Assembly (NCBI GenBank): GCA_000989195.1
Contig: LBOA01000004.1
Span: 1 to 50,309 of the forward strand
Length of the DNA: 50,309 nt
Source: a candidate division TM6 bacterium GW2011_GWF2_30_66
GTDB taxonomy: Bacteria > Babelota > Babeliae > Babelales > Vermiphilaceae
Direction: 5' to 3'
In this document: in pieces, positions 17,257 to 25,721 of the stretch
Numbering within the stretch: position 1 is the first letter of the stretch
Layout: each line of letters starts with the position of its first letter
The notes under the pieces: model-generated
Told to the model about the DNA's origin: nothing
What the model saw: the letters and a program-made list of their open reading frames with translations, nothing else
Databases searched by the model: none
Translations under genes and position numbers: made by a program

Positions 17257-19371
17257 ATGCGTTTCATAAAAAACAAAATTTTTATATTATTTATTTTTCT
17301 TGTTTTGATTGACAATATTACTAACGCATCGATAGAATACAGAACTGGAAATGCAAGCGCTAATAGCGATAAAACCAAACTAGAAAGAATATCTGAGTAT
17401 ACATTTTCAGGAAGATTTAAGCCTGGAGACTCTTTTTACGGAAAAAATATAACATATTTAAATGATAATGAATTTTTTGATCAATTTTTTTATATTCGAC
17501 ATACTCTTGATTTAAACCTTAAATATTCATATGGATTTGCTGGTCAAGATGGAAAAATAGATAAAAACCCTGCAGCACAAATGTATTTTTCTATGAGAAA
17601 CAAGCCAAAATGGGGCTCCTTAGAAATAATCCCTACAACTAAATCTGAATCAAAAGTTCTTGATCACGTTGGGCTAGAGCACCAACACTTTATACCAAGA
17701 CACATGTTTTGGATAAGAGAAGCATGGCTAGAATTTAACTTAAATGATATTTCTGGAATAAAATTTAATGATAAAAAGCAAACATTTAAGCTCGGAGCAT
17801 TCCCATTCTTCCTTGGCCGAGGCATTGCTCTTGGTGACGCTTATGCGGTAGGAGCTGATTACTTGGGTTTTTATTCGGACAGTCTCGTAGACCAATATGC
17901 ATTTGGATTAAAACTTTCTGGTGAGATTGTCAAAAATAAATTATCTTACGATATTTATGGCGCATTATTAAATAATAAGTCTTCAAGCACTGGAGAAACT
18001 AATGCCAAAGTATCTGGCCAAGAATATGGCAAACTAAATTGTCCAGAGAGAGGCTTTGGCGTTGTAAATACTGTAGTGGCTGGAAGACTAAATATCACTG
18101 CAATAGATAATAAAGAACAGGGCAAACTAACATTTGAACCATATGTGATGGTAAACACAGATAAAGAACAATATATAGAATTTCTAGGCGACACAACAAG
18201 CAAATTGGGAACTGTAGGCTTGGCTTGTGAATATAATGGCAATAGATTTGAATTTGGTTTTGATGGCGCTGTTAATATTGGCAATCAATATGTAAAAGGC
18301 TGGGATAAAAACGTTATAGAATTACAAAATAGAAATGGTCGCCTATGCTTTGCAAACAGCCACGTTTATGTTGGAGTACAACCTTGCTCAGATACAGCTC
18401 CTTCAGATTTAAGCTTATATAAAGCATTAAACGCTGGAACAACTGAAGTAACAAATTATACTGTCGATGGAAGCTCGGTCACAACAACAAATACAATAAA
18501 CAAAGTTGGAAAAGACTCAAAAACATTAATCACAAATGCAGACAGAGACTGCAAACTTAACGGCCAGCTAATAGGAACAGTTTCAGGTTATTCAGATACA
18601 GTTGAAATGCCTGTACCTGTAGCTCCTGCATTAAAAGATCAATTTTATAATGCAAAAGATAGATTTAGAGATCCGTATAAAAACAAATATAAAGGCTTTA
18701 TGTTTGTAACTGACGGCGCAATAAACTTCTTAAATAAAGATTTAAAAGTTGCTATGACAGCAGGTTATGCATCTGGTGATGCTGATCCTAATTTTGATCG
18801 CATAGACGGAGACTACAGAGGATTTATCGGCCTACAAGAAGCATACTCTGGCGTAAGAGTAAATAGTGCATTTTATATGGGTGGCGCTGGAAAACTAAAA
18901 AGACCTATAGATACACTATCTAGCGAAGAGAAACCTGGAGAATTTGCAGAAAACGTAGCTGGATTTACTGATCTTGCATTCGTTGGTGGCGGCGTAAAGT
19001 GGGTACCAAAAAGAATAAAAAAAAGATTTAATCTAAATCCAAACGTTCTTGGATACTGGCAAACATGGGCTGATAGAAAGTTTGACCTTACTTCTGGAAA
19101 ACTTTTACCAGAAAGAGCTAGAAGATTTTTAGGTACCGAATTTAACGTATTTATGGAAAAAAATCTTATAGAAAATCTCAAAGTGTTTGCTATAGCATCA
19201 GTATTTGTTCCTGGATCACACTATGATGATGTAAAAGGTAAACCAATAAATAAAGATCAACAAAGACGCATTGACCAATTAGATAGAACTGGAAATGACG
19301 ATGATTGCATTCCAAACGTTGGAACAGACCCTGCTTATGCATTCAATATTGGTCTTGAGTATTTCTTCTAA
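17257..19371 (+). CDS. outer-membrane beta-barrel protein (porin-like)
   Basis: Predicted outer-membrane barrel, 704 residues. A signal peptide (MRFIKNKIFILFIFLVLIDNITNA) is followed by alternating short polar and aromatic beta segments, for example LKYSYGFAGQ, QTFKLGAFPFFLGRG and VDQYAFGLKLSG. The C-terminus AFNIGLEYFF ends in Phe, the usual barrel-insertion signal. The region around FFLGRGIALGDAYAVG is reminiscent of alginate-export-type porins, but I would not assign a substrate. Four cysteines fall in a central loop region (about 340-450), which may be disulphide-bonded. AAGGG precedes the ATG. It is monocistronic with its own promoter, leader and terminator, and probably a major envelope channel. 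Confidence 0.75.
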   Translation: MRFIKNKIFILFIFLVLIDNITNASIEYRTGNASANSDKTKLERISEYTFSGRFKPGDSFYGKNITYLNDNEFFDQFFYIRHTLDLNLKYSYGFAGQDGKIDKNPAAQMYFSMRNKPKWGSLEIIPTTKSESKVLDHVGLEHQHFIPRHMFWIREAWLEFNLNDISGIKFNDKKQTFKLGAFPFFLGRGIALGDAYAVGADYLGFYSDSLVDQYAFGLKLSGEIVKNKLSYDIYGALLNNKSSSTGETNAKVSGQEYGKLNCPERGFGVVNTVVAGRLNITAIDNKEQGKLTFEPYVMVNTDKEQYIEFLGDTTSKLGTVGLACEYNGNRFEFGFDGAVNIGNQYVKGWDKNVIELQNRNGRLCFANSHVYVGVQPCSDTAPSDLSLYKALNAGTTEVTNYTVDGSSVTTTNTINKVGKDSKTLITNADRDCKLNGQLIGTVSGYSDTVEMPVPVAPALKDQFYNAKDRFRDPYKNKYKGFMFVTDGAINFLNKDLKVAMTAGYASGDADPNFDRIDGDYRGFIGLQEAYSGVRVNSAFYMGGAGKLKRPIDTLSSEEKPGEFAENVAGFTDLAFVGGGVKWVPKRIKKRFNLNPNVLGYWQTWADRKFDLTSGKLLPERARRFLGTEFNVFMEKNLIENLKVFAIASVFVPGSHYDDVKGKPINKDQQRRIDQLDRTGNDDDCIPNVGTDPAYAFNIGLEYFF

Positions 19372-19393
19372 TTTTATAAATAAAACAATTAAC

Positions 19394-19430
19394 AAAAACC
19401 CTACATTAATTTGTGGGGTTTTTTATTTTT
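19394..19430 (+). terminator. rho-independent terminator after the barrel gene
   Basis: AACCCTACA (19397-19405) pairs with TGTGGGGTT (19412-19420) with one T-G pair, and a TTTTATTTTT tail follows. Confidence 0.88.
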
Positions 19431-19542
19431 AATTAGATTATTTAAGCACGCCAAACTATCCAGAATTTAAATATTAATGTATAATTCACATGAATATTTA
19501 TTAAAATTAAATTTTATTTAAAATAAATTTATATGGTGAAAT

Positions 19543-21315
19543 ATGCAATCATTTGAAAGAACCACTCTATGTGGATTAATTGACGAACAATACTTAAATA
19601 AAACTATTTCTATATGCGGCTGGGTACAAAAAAGACGTGATCATGGCGGATTAATTTTTGTAGATCTGAGAGACAGAAGCGGCTTAATGCAAATAGTTTT
19701 TAATTCAGATTTTGGAAAAGAAGCTCATAAACTAGCACATGATTTGCGTTCAGAATTCGTAATATCCGTGACCGGAAAAGTTATAGAAAGAGCGCAAGAA
19801 ACAATTAATAATAATATGCCTACAGGCAAATTTGAGCTGCAAGTAACAAATCTTGTAATACTAAATAAATCAAAAAATCCTCCATTTTCACTAGAAGATG
19901 CCCAAAACGTAGATGAAGAATTAAGATTAAAATATAGATATATAGATCTAAGACGCCCATTAATGCAAAATCGTATTCGCATAAGACATGAAGTCTGTTT
20001 TGCTGCAAGACAATATTTGCATGATCAAGGTTTTTATGAAATAGAAACTCCAATTCTAACAAAAAATACACCAGAAGGCGCAAGAGAATTTTTGGTACCA
20101 TCAAGAATAAATCAAGGCTGCTTTTACGCTATGCCTCAATCCCCTCAACAATATAAACAACTTCTAATGGCTAGCGGCATGGAAAAATACTTCCAAATCG
20201 CAAGATGCTTTAGAGATGAAGATTTAAGAGCAGATAGACAACCAGAATTCACTCAACTTGATATAGAAATGTCATTTATAAATGAAGAAGATATATATAG
20301 AATTATTGAGGGAATATTAAAAAATATATTTAAAAAGGGAATTAATGTAGATATTCCTACTCCTTTTGCTCGTATGAAATATCAAGAAGCTTTTGATTCA
20401 TATGGCTCAGATAAACCAGATCTAAGATTTGGTTTAAAAATTAAAAACTGTTCAGAAATATTCAAAGACACAGAATTAAGCTTTATAAAAGATATCCTTA
20501 AAAAAGACGGTCAAATTGGCGCAATACATATAGAAAATCATGAGTTTACAAGAGGATCACTAGACAACTTGACAGATAAAGTGCTAAAAATGGGTGCAAA
20601 AGGCCTATTATGGATAAAAATAAAAGATGACAATACTTTTGACTCTCCTGTAAAAAAATTCTTGCCTCAAGATTTTGTCTCAAGAATGAGAACATTATTT
20701 CCCGAAATTGGCGAAAATAGCACACTATTTATGGTCGCTGGCTACTATGAAAATGCATGGGATACTCTTGGCAGGTTAAGACTTGAACTTGCAAAAGAAT
20801 TAAATATTATAAATGAAAAAGAATTAAATTTTTGCTGGATTACAGATTTTCCTTTATTTGATTATGATAGAGAAACTGGAAAACTTGATGCAAAGCATCA
20901 CCCGTTTACAGCCCCACAAGACGGCTGGGAAAAACTTGAACCTAAAAACATGTTAGCTCGAGCTTATGACGTTGTATTAAATGGCACAGAGCTTGGTGGC
21001 GGATCTATCAGAATTCATGATTCTGAATTACAAGGTAAAGTATTTGAACTTTTAGGGCTTTCAAAAGATACTATGAATGCAAAATTTGGACACTTACTTG
21101 AAGCACAAGAATTAGGTTTTCCTCCTCACGGCGGGATAGCTCTTGGAATTGATAGATTAGTTATGCTCATGACCGGCTCACAATCTATTCGTGATGTTAT
21201 AGCATTCCCAAAGACATCTAGAGGTTTTGACCTTATGATGAATGCACCTACAGAAGTTGAGCCAGAAAAATTAGCAGAATATTCAATAAAAATTATGGCT
21301 AGAAAAAAGGATTAA
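19543..21315 (+). CDS. aspS: aspartyl-tRNA synthetase
   Basis: Class IIb synthetase that charges tRNA-Asp, and perhaps tRNA-Asn; 590 residues, the normal bacterial length. The N-terminal OB-fold is ICGWVQKRRDHGGLIFVDLRDR; motif 2 is FRDEDLRADRQPEFTQLDIE; the GAD insertion lies in the middle; motif 3 is GGIALGIDRLVMLMTG. In RRDHGG the residue equivalent to Pseudomonas His31 is His, which is associated with the non-discriminating form. A TATAAT box at 19480-19485 may be its -10 site. GGTGA precedes the ATG. Enolase follows after 28 bases, so the two are probably co-transcribed. Confidence 0.97.
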   Translation: MQSFERTTLCGLIDEQYLNKTISICGWVQKRRDHGGLIFVDLRDRSGLMQIVFNSDFGKEAHKLAHDLRSEFVISVTGKVIERAQETINNNMPTGKFELQVTNLVILNKSKNPPFSLEDAQNVDEELRLKYRYIDLRRPLMQNRIRIRHEVCFAARQYLHDQGFYEIETPILTKNTPEGAREFLVPSRINQGCFYAMPQSPQQYKQLLMASGMEKYFQIARCFRDEDLRADRQPEFTQLDIEMSFINEEDIYRIIEGILKNIFKKGINVDIPTPFARMKYQEAFDSYGSDKPDLRFGLKIKNCSEIFKDTELSFIKDILKKDGQIGAIHIENHEFTRGSLDNLTDKVLKMGAKGLLWIKIKDDNTFDSPVKKFLPQDFVSRMRTLFPEIGENSTLFMVAGYYENAWDTLGRLRLELAKELNIINEKELNFCWITDFPLFDYDRETGKLDAKHHPFTAPQDGWEKLEPKNMLARAYDVVLNGTELGGGSIRIHDSELQGKVFELLGLSKDTMNAKFGHLLEAQELGFPPHGGIALGIDRLVMLMTGSQSIRDVIAFPKTSRGFDLMMNAPTEVEPEKLAEYSIKIMARKKD

Positions 21316-21343
21316 GGTAAACGGACCAAAAAAAGGCGAGATT

Positions 21344-22663
21344 ATGAAAATTTCAAAAGTAATAGGCAGAGAGATATTTGATTCAAGAGGTTATCCAACA
21401 GTAGAATGTGAACTAACCTTGGAAGGCTCAAAATTAGATAATAATATGTTAAATGGCGAATCATTTGATAGTGACTCGCCAAAAATACAAGACAATCCAA
21501 TCACAGTAACAGCCTCTGTTGCAGCTGGAAAATCTACTGGAAAATATGAAGCGGTAGAATTAAGAGATGGAAAAAAAAGGTTAGATGGAAAAGGTGTAAT
21601 AAAAGCCGTAAGAAATCTAGAAAATATTATTGGTCCAGCTCTTATTGGAAAGGAACCTGATATAATCTCTCTAGACGTAGAAATGCTAGAACTTGATGGA
21701 ACAGACAATAAAAGTAATCTTGGCGCAAATACAATTCTTGCAGCAAGTCTGGCAATATTAAAAGCTCAAGCCATGGACCGACAATTGGAGATCTATGAAC
21801 TTGTAGCACATTTATGCAAACTAAATGCAGTATCGATCCCAATACCTTTTTTCAATTTTATAAATGGTGGAATGCACGCTAATAATAAAATTGATATGCA
21901 AGAATTTTTGATTATCCCAACAGAGCAACATACATTTAGATCTTGCATGGAACTCGCTGCAGAATTATTTTACAATTTAAAATCTATATTAAAAGAAAAA
22001 AATCTTGGCACATGCATTGGAGATGAAGGTGGATTTGCTCCACAATTAAGCCATGAAAAAGAAGTTTTAGATATTTTGATGCTTGCAATAGAAAAAACAA
22101 CAAACATAAGGGGTGAATTTACTATCGCAATAGACGTTGCAGCCTCAACCCTATATGACAGCAAAACAAAAAAATATTCTATTTCTGGGAAGAAATATAC
22201 CGGATCCGCACTTTGCCAGTACTACGAAGAACTTATTTCCAACTACCCTATAATCGCACTAGAAGATCCATTTGATCAGGATGATTTAGATAGCTGGAAA
22301 GAATTTACAACAAACTTTGGCACAAAAATTCAAATAATCGGTGACGATCTTTTTGCAACAAACCCTGATAGGATTTCTAATTTAGCTCCAGAAATGTTAG
22401 CAAATTCTGCAATTATAAAACCTAATCAAATAGGCACTGTAACAGAAACTCTGCAAGCGATACTCACATGCAAAGAAAATGGTCTTGATACAATAATTTC
22501 TCACAGATCTGGTGAAACTTGTGAAAGTATAATTGCAGATATTGCAATTGGCACACAAGCAGGACAAATAAAAGCCGGTGGTCTAAATCGAGGCGAAAGA
22601 CTTGCAAAATATAACAGACTATTGCGAGTTGAAGATAAATTAACAATGGAAGCATTGCAATAA
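21344..22663 (+). CDS. eno: enolase
   Basis: Glycolytic enzyme converting 2-phosphoglycerate to phosphoenolpyruvate, 439 residues. It shows IFDSRGYPTVE, GANTILAASLA, GGMHANNKIDMQEFLIIP, the catalytic GDEGGFAP, metal ligands in AIDVAAS, ALEDPFDQDD and IGDDLFATN, the catalytic Lys in KPNQIGT, and ISHRSGET. An extra segment of about 20 residues after LTLEGS (roughly residues 30-50, rich in Asn, Asp and Ser) precedes the catalytic loop, and that loop reads AAGKSTG rather than the usual PSGASTG. The key Ser is kept. AAGGCGAG precedes the ATG. It is probably in one transcript with aspS, ended by the terminator at 22697. Confidence 0.96.
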   Translation: MKISKVIGREIFDSRGYPTVECELTLEGSKLDNNMLNGESFDSDSPKIQDNPITVTASVAAGKSTGKYEAVELRDGKKRLDGKGVIKAVRNLENIIGPALIGKEPDIISLDVEMLELDGTDNKSNLGANTILAASLAILKAQAMDRQLEIYELVAHLCKLNAVSIPIPFFNFINGGMHANNKIDMQEFLIIPTEQHTFRSCMELAAELFYNLKSILKEKNLGTCIGDEGGFAPQLSHEKEVLDILMLAIEKTTNIRGEFTIAIDVAASTLYDSKTKKYSISGKKYTGSALCQYYEELISNYPIIALEDPFDQDDLDSWKEFTTNFGTKIQIIGDDLFATNPDRISNLAPEMLANSAIIKPNQIGTVTETLQAILTCKENGLDTIISHRSGETCESIIADIAIGTQAGQIKAGGLNRGERLAKYNRLLRVEDKLTMEALQ

Positions 22664-22696
22664 TTAATTAAAATTTTATACAAGTTAATAATAAAC

Positions 22697-22735
22697 AAAA
22701 AAAGCAATTAATTTAAAATTTAGTTGCTTTTTTTT
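22697..22735 (+). terminator. rho-independent terminator after eno
   Basis: AAAAAAAGCAA (22697-22707) pairs with TTGCTTTTTTT (22724-22734). The stem extends inward with one wobble, giving T-rich tails on both strands. Confidence 0.88.
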
Positions 22736-22777
22736 ACCTAAAATAATATAAATGTTTTATTGGTATAAATTTATATT

Positions 22778-22919
22778 ATACCATTTGCCGATAAAAAATA
22801 TAACACTGTTTTATTAAATAACGCAAGCTTGAAAATACTTACTTCTCCCGTTCGCCCCGAGTTGATCGAGGGGTCGAGAGACTTGTATTTTTGTTAAAAT
22901 TTATGTAGGCAAATGGTAT
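22778..22919. repeat. 142-bp inverted-repeat-ended element, copy B
   Basis: Perfect 12-bp terminal inverted repeats ATACCATTTGCC (22778-22789) and GGCAAATGGTAT (22908-22919), and about 96% identity to copy A. It fills most of the gap between the eno terminator and the ankyrin gene and ends 23 bases before that gene's ATG. Possible promoter elements at its right end are TTGTTA (22892-22897) with GGTATT/TATTAT after it. Confidence 0.85.
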
Positions 22920-22942
22920 TATTTTAATATAAGGGATATTTA

Positions 22943-23500
22943 ATGAATAAAATTATTTTATCTATTATCACACTAACAAGTCTATCAATAACAACAAGCT
23001 CTTTTACAGCAAAAAATATTTATGAAGCAATAGAATCTGACAACATACAAGAAGTAACAAAATTTATTAAAGACGCTAATATAAGCGACAATAATGGCAA
23101 AACGCCACTACATGTTGCAGCAGGCAAAGCAAATATAAATATTATAAAACTTTTAATACAAAACAGAACTACAGAGTCTCTTAATAAAACTGACAAAAAT
23201 GGCTTAACGCCACTACACTATGCTTGCAAAGGTGACGATACAGAAGCTATAAAATTAATTTTACAAAACGGATCCAAAGATTTAATTAATAAAGCTGATA
23301 AATTTGGCAATACACCACCATACTATGCTTGCGCTGGCTCAAAAAATAGAAACAGCCTAGATGTTGTTATGGTTTTATTAAGCAATGGAGCCAATATTGA
23401 TATAAAATCTCGTTCAATTGCCGCTAGAAAACCAGAAATAAAAGAATATTTTAAACTTATCGAAAACCAATCAGAAAATAAAAAAATTAAAGCTAAATAA
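22943..23500 (+). CDS. exported ankyrin-repeat protein
   Basis: 185 residues with a signal-like start (MNKIILSIITLTSLSITTSSF) and three to four ankyrin repeats: NNGKTPLHVAAGKANINIIKLLIQ, KNGLTPLHYACKGDDTEAIKLILQ, and a more diverged KFGNTPPYYACAG...VVMVLLSNGA. Ankyrin repeats bind proteins. With a signal peptide, such proteins in host-associated bacteria are often placed in the periplasm or secreted toward the host, but no target can be read from the sequence. AAGGGAT precedes the ATG. The gene lies directly after repeat copy B, which may supply its promoter. Confidence 0.88.
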   Translation: MNKIILSIITLTSLSITTSSFTAKNIYEAIESDNIQEVTKFIKDANISDNNGKTPLHVAAGKANINIIKLLIQNRTTESLNKTDKNGLTPLHYACKGDDTEAIKLILQNGSKDLINKADKFGNTPPYYACAGSKNRNSLDVVMVLLSNGANIDIKSRSIAARKPEIKEYFKLIENQSENKKIKAK

Positions 23501-23538
23501 TTTTTTATTTTTTAATTATTAATTAATTTAAATTTAAC

Positions 23539-23576
23539 AAAAAAAGCAGCTGATATTAAAGTTAGTTGCTTTTTTT
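23539..23576 (+). terminator. rho-independent terminator after the ankyrin gene
   Basis: AAAAAAAGCA...CT pairs with AG...TGCTTTTTTT across a short A+T loop, with a seven-T tail. It closely resembles the terminator after eno. Confidence 0.85.
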
Positions 23577-23699
23577 ATTCAAAATTTTATATATTTTTTA
23601 TATATTTAATTAATTTACAAAAATCTTGCTTTTGCGAAACTAGTTATAAATAATTTAAAATAATTAGTTTGCTTGTAGAAACTGAATTCAGGGGCTAAA

Positions 23700-25505
23700 A
23701 TGTTTTATAAATCAAAAATTAAAATTTTTATTACGATAGCACTTTTAAAGATTTCAATTTTGCACGCCAACTGGCCAGAAGAAACTTTACAAAAATTAAG
23801 CTTAGATGAAAAAATTGGCCAACTATTTATTAGCGCAGTTATAATAAATCCAGACATAAATGATCCAATAATACAAGAAGCATTAAAAAGAATAGATCAA
23901 ACACCTGTCGCAGAATTAATAACAAAATATCATGTTGGTGGAATAATTTTTGATAGAAAAACAACCACGCCAAAAGTAGAATATAATTTTATAAATAAAC
24001 TACAGAAACTGAGCAATATAGAACTACTTATTGCTCAAGATCTAGAATGGGGCTTGGATATGCGCTTAAATGGTGCTATAAAATTTCCATATAATATTAC
24101 ATTAGGCTCAATAAAAGATAATGAATTAATTTACAAACTTGGAAAAGAAATAGGCAGACAATGCCAAATGATTGGCGTTAATTTTAATTTAGCACCAGTT
24201 TGTGATGTTAATACAAATGAGCAAAATCCAGTTATAAATCACAGATCTTTTGGCGAAAATCAAAATAATGTTGCACAAAAATCAATCGCTTTTATGCTAG
24301 GACTACAGGCGGCAGGACTTATAGCTTGCGCAAAGCACTTTCCTGGCCATGGTGATGCAAGACTAGATTCACACTTAGATTTACCATTAATAGAACACGA
24401 TCTAGAAAGACTTAAAAACATTGAACTTTACCCTTTTGATAAAATTATAGAATATAACATTATGAGCATAATGATTGGACACTTACAAGTCCCAGCTATA
24501 GAACCAGAAGCCAACACCCCCGCAACAATATCTTATAAAATAACTACTGAACTTTTAAAAAAAGAGTTAGGATTTGCCGGTCTTGTAATAACAGATGCAC
24601 TAAACATGGAAGGCGCCTTAAAATATTACGAGCCTGGGAAATTAGAATTAAAAGCATTAATTGCCGGTGCAGATATTTTATTAAGCCCACGTGATACTCC
24701 ACTTGCAATTGCAACTATAAAAGAAGCTATCATAAATGGCGAACTCTCAGAAAGTGCGCTTGATAAAAAAGTTTTAAAAATTCTAAAAGCAAAAGAATGG
24801 ATTGCAAAAAATAAAAATTTAAATAACTCTGGAAATAACACAAACTCATCTGCTAATTTTATGGCTAAATTAAACAGCAAAGAAGCCTATGAACTTAATC
24901 AAAAAATATATAAATATGCTGTTACACTAGTACAAAATACAAATGATATTATCCCATTATCGAAAAAACTAGCACCAGAAAACAGTCAAATAGTTGCGCA
25001 AGAAGCAGTTATGCAAGAAATTGCTATCAAAAAAATAAAAAACAATATTGCCTGCGTCCAAATTAGCGATAAAAAAACCCAAAAAGAATTTTTCAAGGCC
25101 CTAAAAAATAATTTAAACTTTGATAAATTTTATTTATCAAACAATGCAACCATACAAAATGTTCAAAAATTAATATTCAATTTAAAAAAATATGAAACAA
25201 TAATAATTGGTTTATATAACATGAATAATAATTTAAACGAAAATTTTGGAATTAATGATTTAATTTCAGAATTTATTAAAAATTTGAGTACAAGTAACAA
25301 TATAATTTTGGCAATATTTGGAAACCCTTACAGTTTAAAACTTTTTGAAAATTATAATTTAAGCGCAATAATTGAAGGGTATGAAGAAGATATTAATGCT
25401 CAGAATTTTGCAGCTAAAATAATCACAGGCGAAATAAAACCATTTGGGACACTGCCTGTATCGGCATCAAAAAAATATTACGCCTCACTCGGCCTAACGT
25501 TTTGA
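23700..25505 (+). CDS. glycoside hydrolase family 3, beta-N-acetylhexosaminidase-like
   Basis: Exported GH3 enzyme, 601 residues, likely removing terminal beta-linked sugars such as GlcNAc from peptidoglycan fragments or host glycans. A signal (MFYKSKIKIFITIALLKISILHA) precedes the mature start. The NagZ-type signature KHFPGHG is at 212-218, followed by DSHLDLP, which carries the His/Asp general acid pair of that subgroup. The nucleophile is Asp299 in VITDALNMEG. A C-terminal alpha/beta region (about 400-600) corresponds to the second GH3 domain, absent from the short cytoplasmic NagZ. AGGGG precedes the ATG. It is monocistronic. A role in envelope recycling or host-glycan use is inference. 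Confidence 0.9.
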   Translation: MFYKSKIKIFITIALLKISILHANWPEETLQKLSLDEKIGQLFISAVIINPDINDPIIQEALKRIDQTPVAELITKYHVGGIIFDRKTTTPKVEYNFINKLQKLSNIELLIAQDLEWGLDMRLNGAIKFPYNITLGSIKDNELIYKLGKEIGRQCQMIGVNFNLAPVCDVNTNEQNPVINHRSFGENQNNVAQKSIAFMLGLQAAGLIACAKHFPGHGDARLDSHLDLPLIEHDLERLKNIELYPFDKIIEYNIMSIMIGHLQVPAIEPEANTPATISYKITTELLKKELGFAGLVITDALNMEGALKYYEPGKLELKALIAGADILLSPRDTPLAIATIKEAIINGELSESALDKKVLKILKAKEWIAKNKNLNNSGNNTNSSANFMAKLNSKEAYELNQKIYKYAVTLVQNTNDIIPLSKKLAPENSQIVAQEAVMQEIAIKKIKNNIACVQISDKKTQKEFFKALKNNLNFDKFYLSNNATIQNVQKLIFNLKKYETIIIGLYNMNNNLNENFGINDLISEFIKNLSTSNNIILAIFGNPYSLKLFENYNLSAIIEGYEEDINAQNFAAKIITGEIKPFGTLPVSASKKYYASLGLTF

Positions 25506-25626
25506 TTTTGCTTAATAAACTTAAAAAATAAAAATCTAATTAAGCCTTTTAAATTAGAATAAATTACTGTTGCATTAGCGACTTGAATTTACCTTATTTT
25601 TGCCAATATAAGAAAAAATTAATTGT

Positions 25627-25657
25627 TTGACATTTTTTTATTGTATGGTAGTATATT
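25627..25657 (+). promoter_or_regulatory. possible promoter for AAA-3
   Basis: TTGACA (25627-25632) with TATATT (25652-25657) at 19-base spacing, or an overlapping TAGTAT (25649-25654) at 16. A small imperfect palindrome, TAGCTG...CAGCTA (25687-25704), lies between it and the ribosome-binding site. Confidence 0.45.
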
Positions 25658-25721
25658 AAGTATATATATATTTTAAACAAAAATACTAGCTGTAATTGCA
25701 GCTAAAAATGAAGGGTATATC

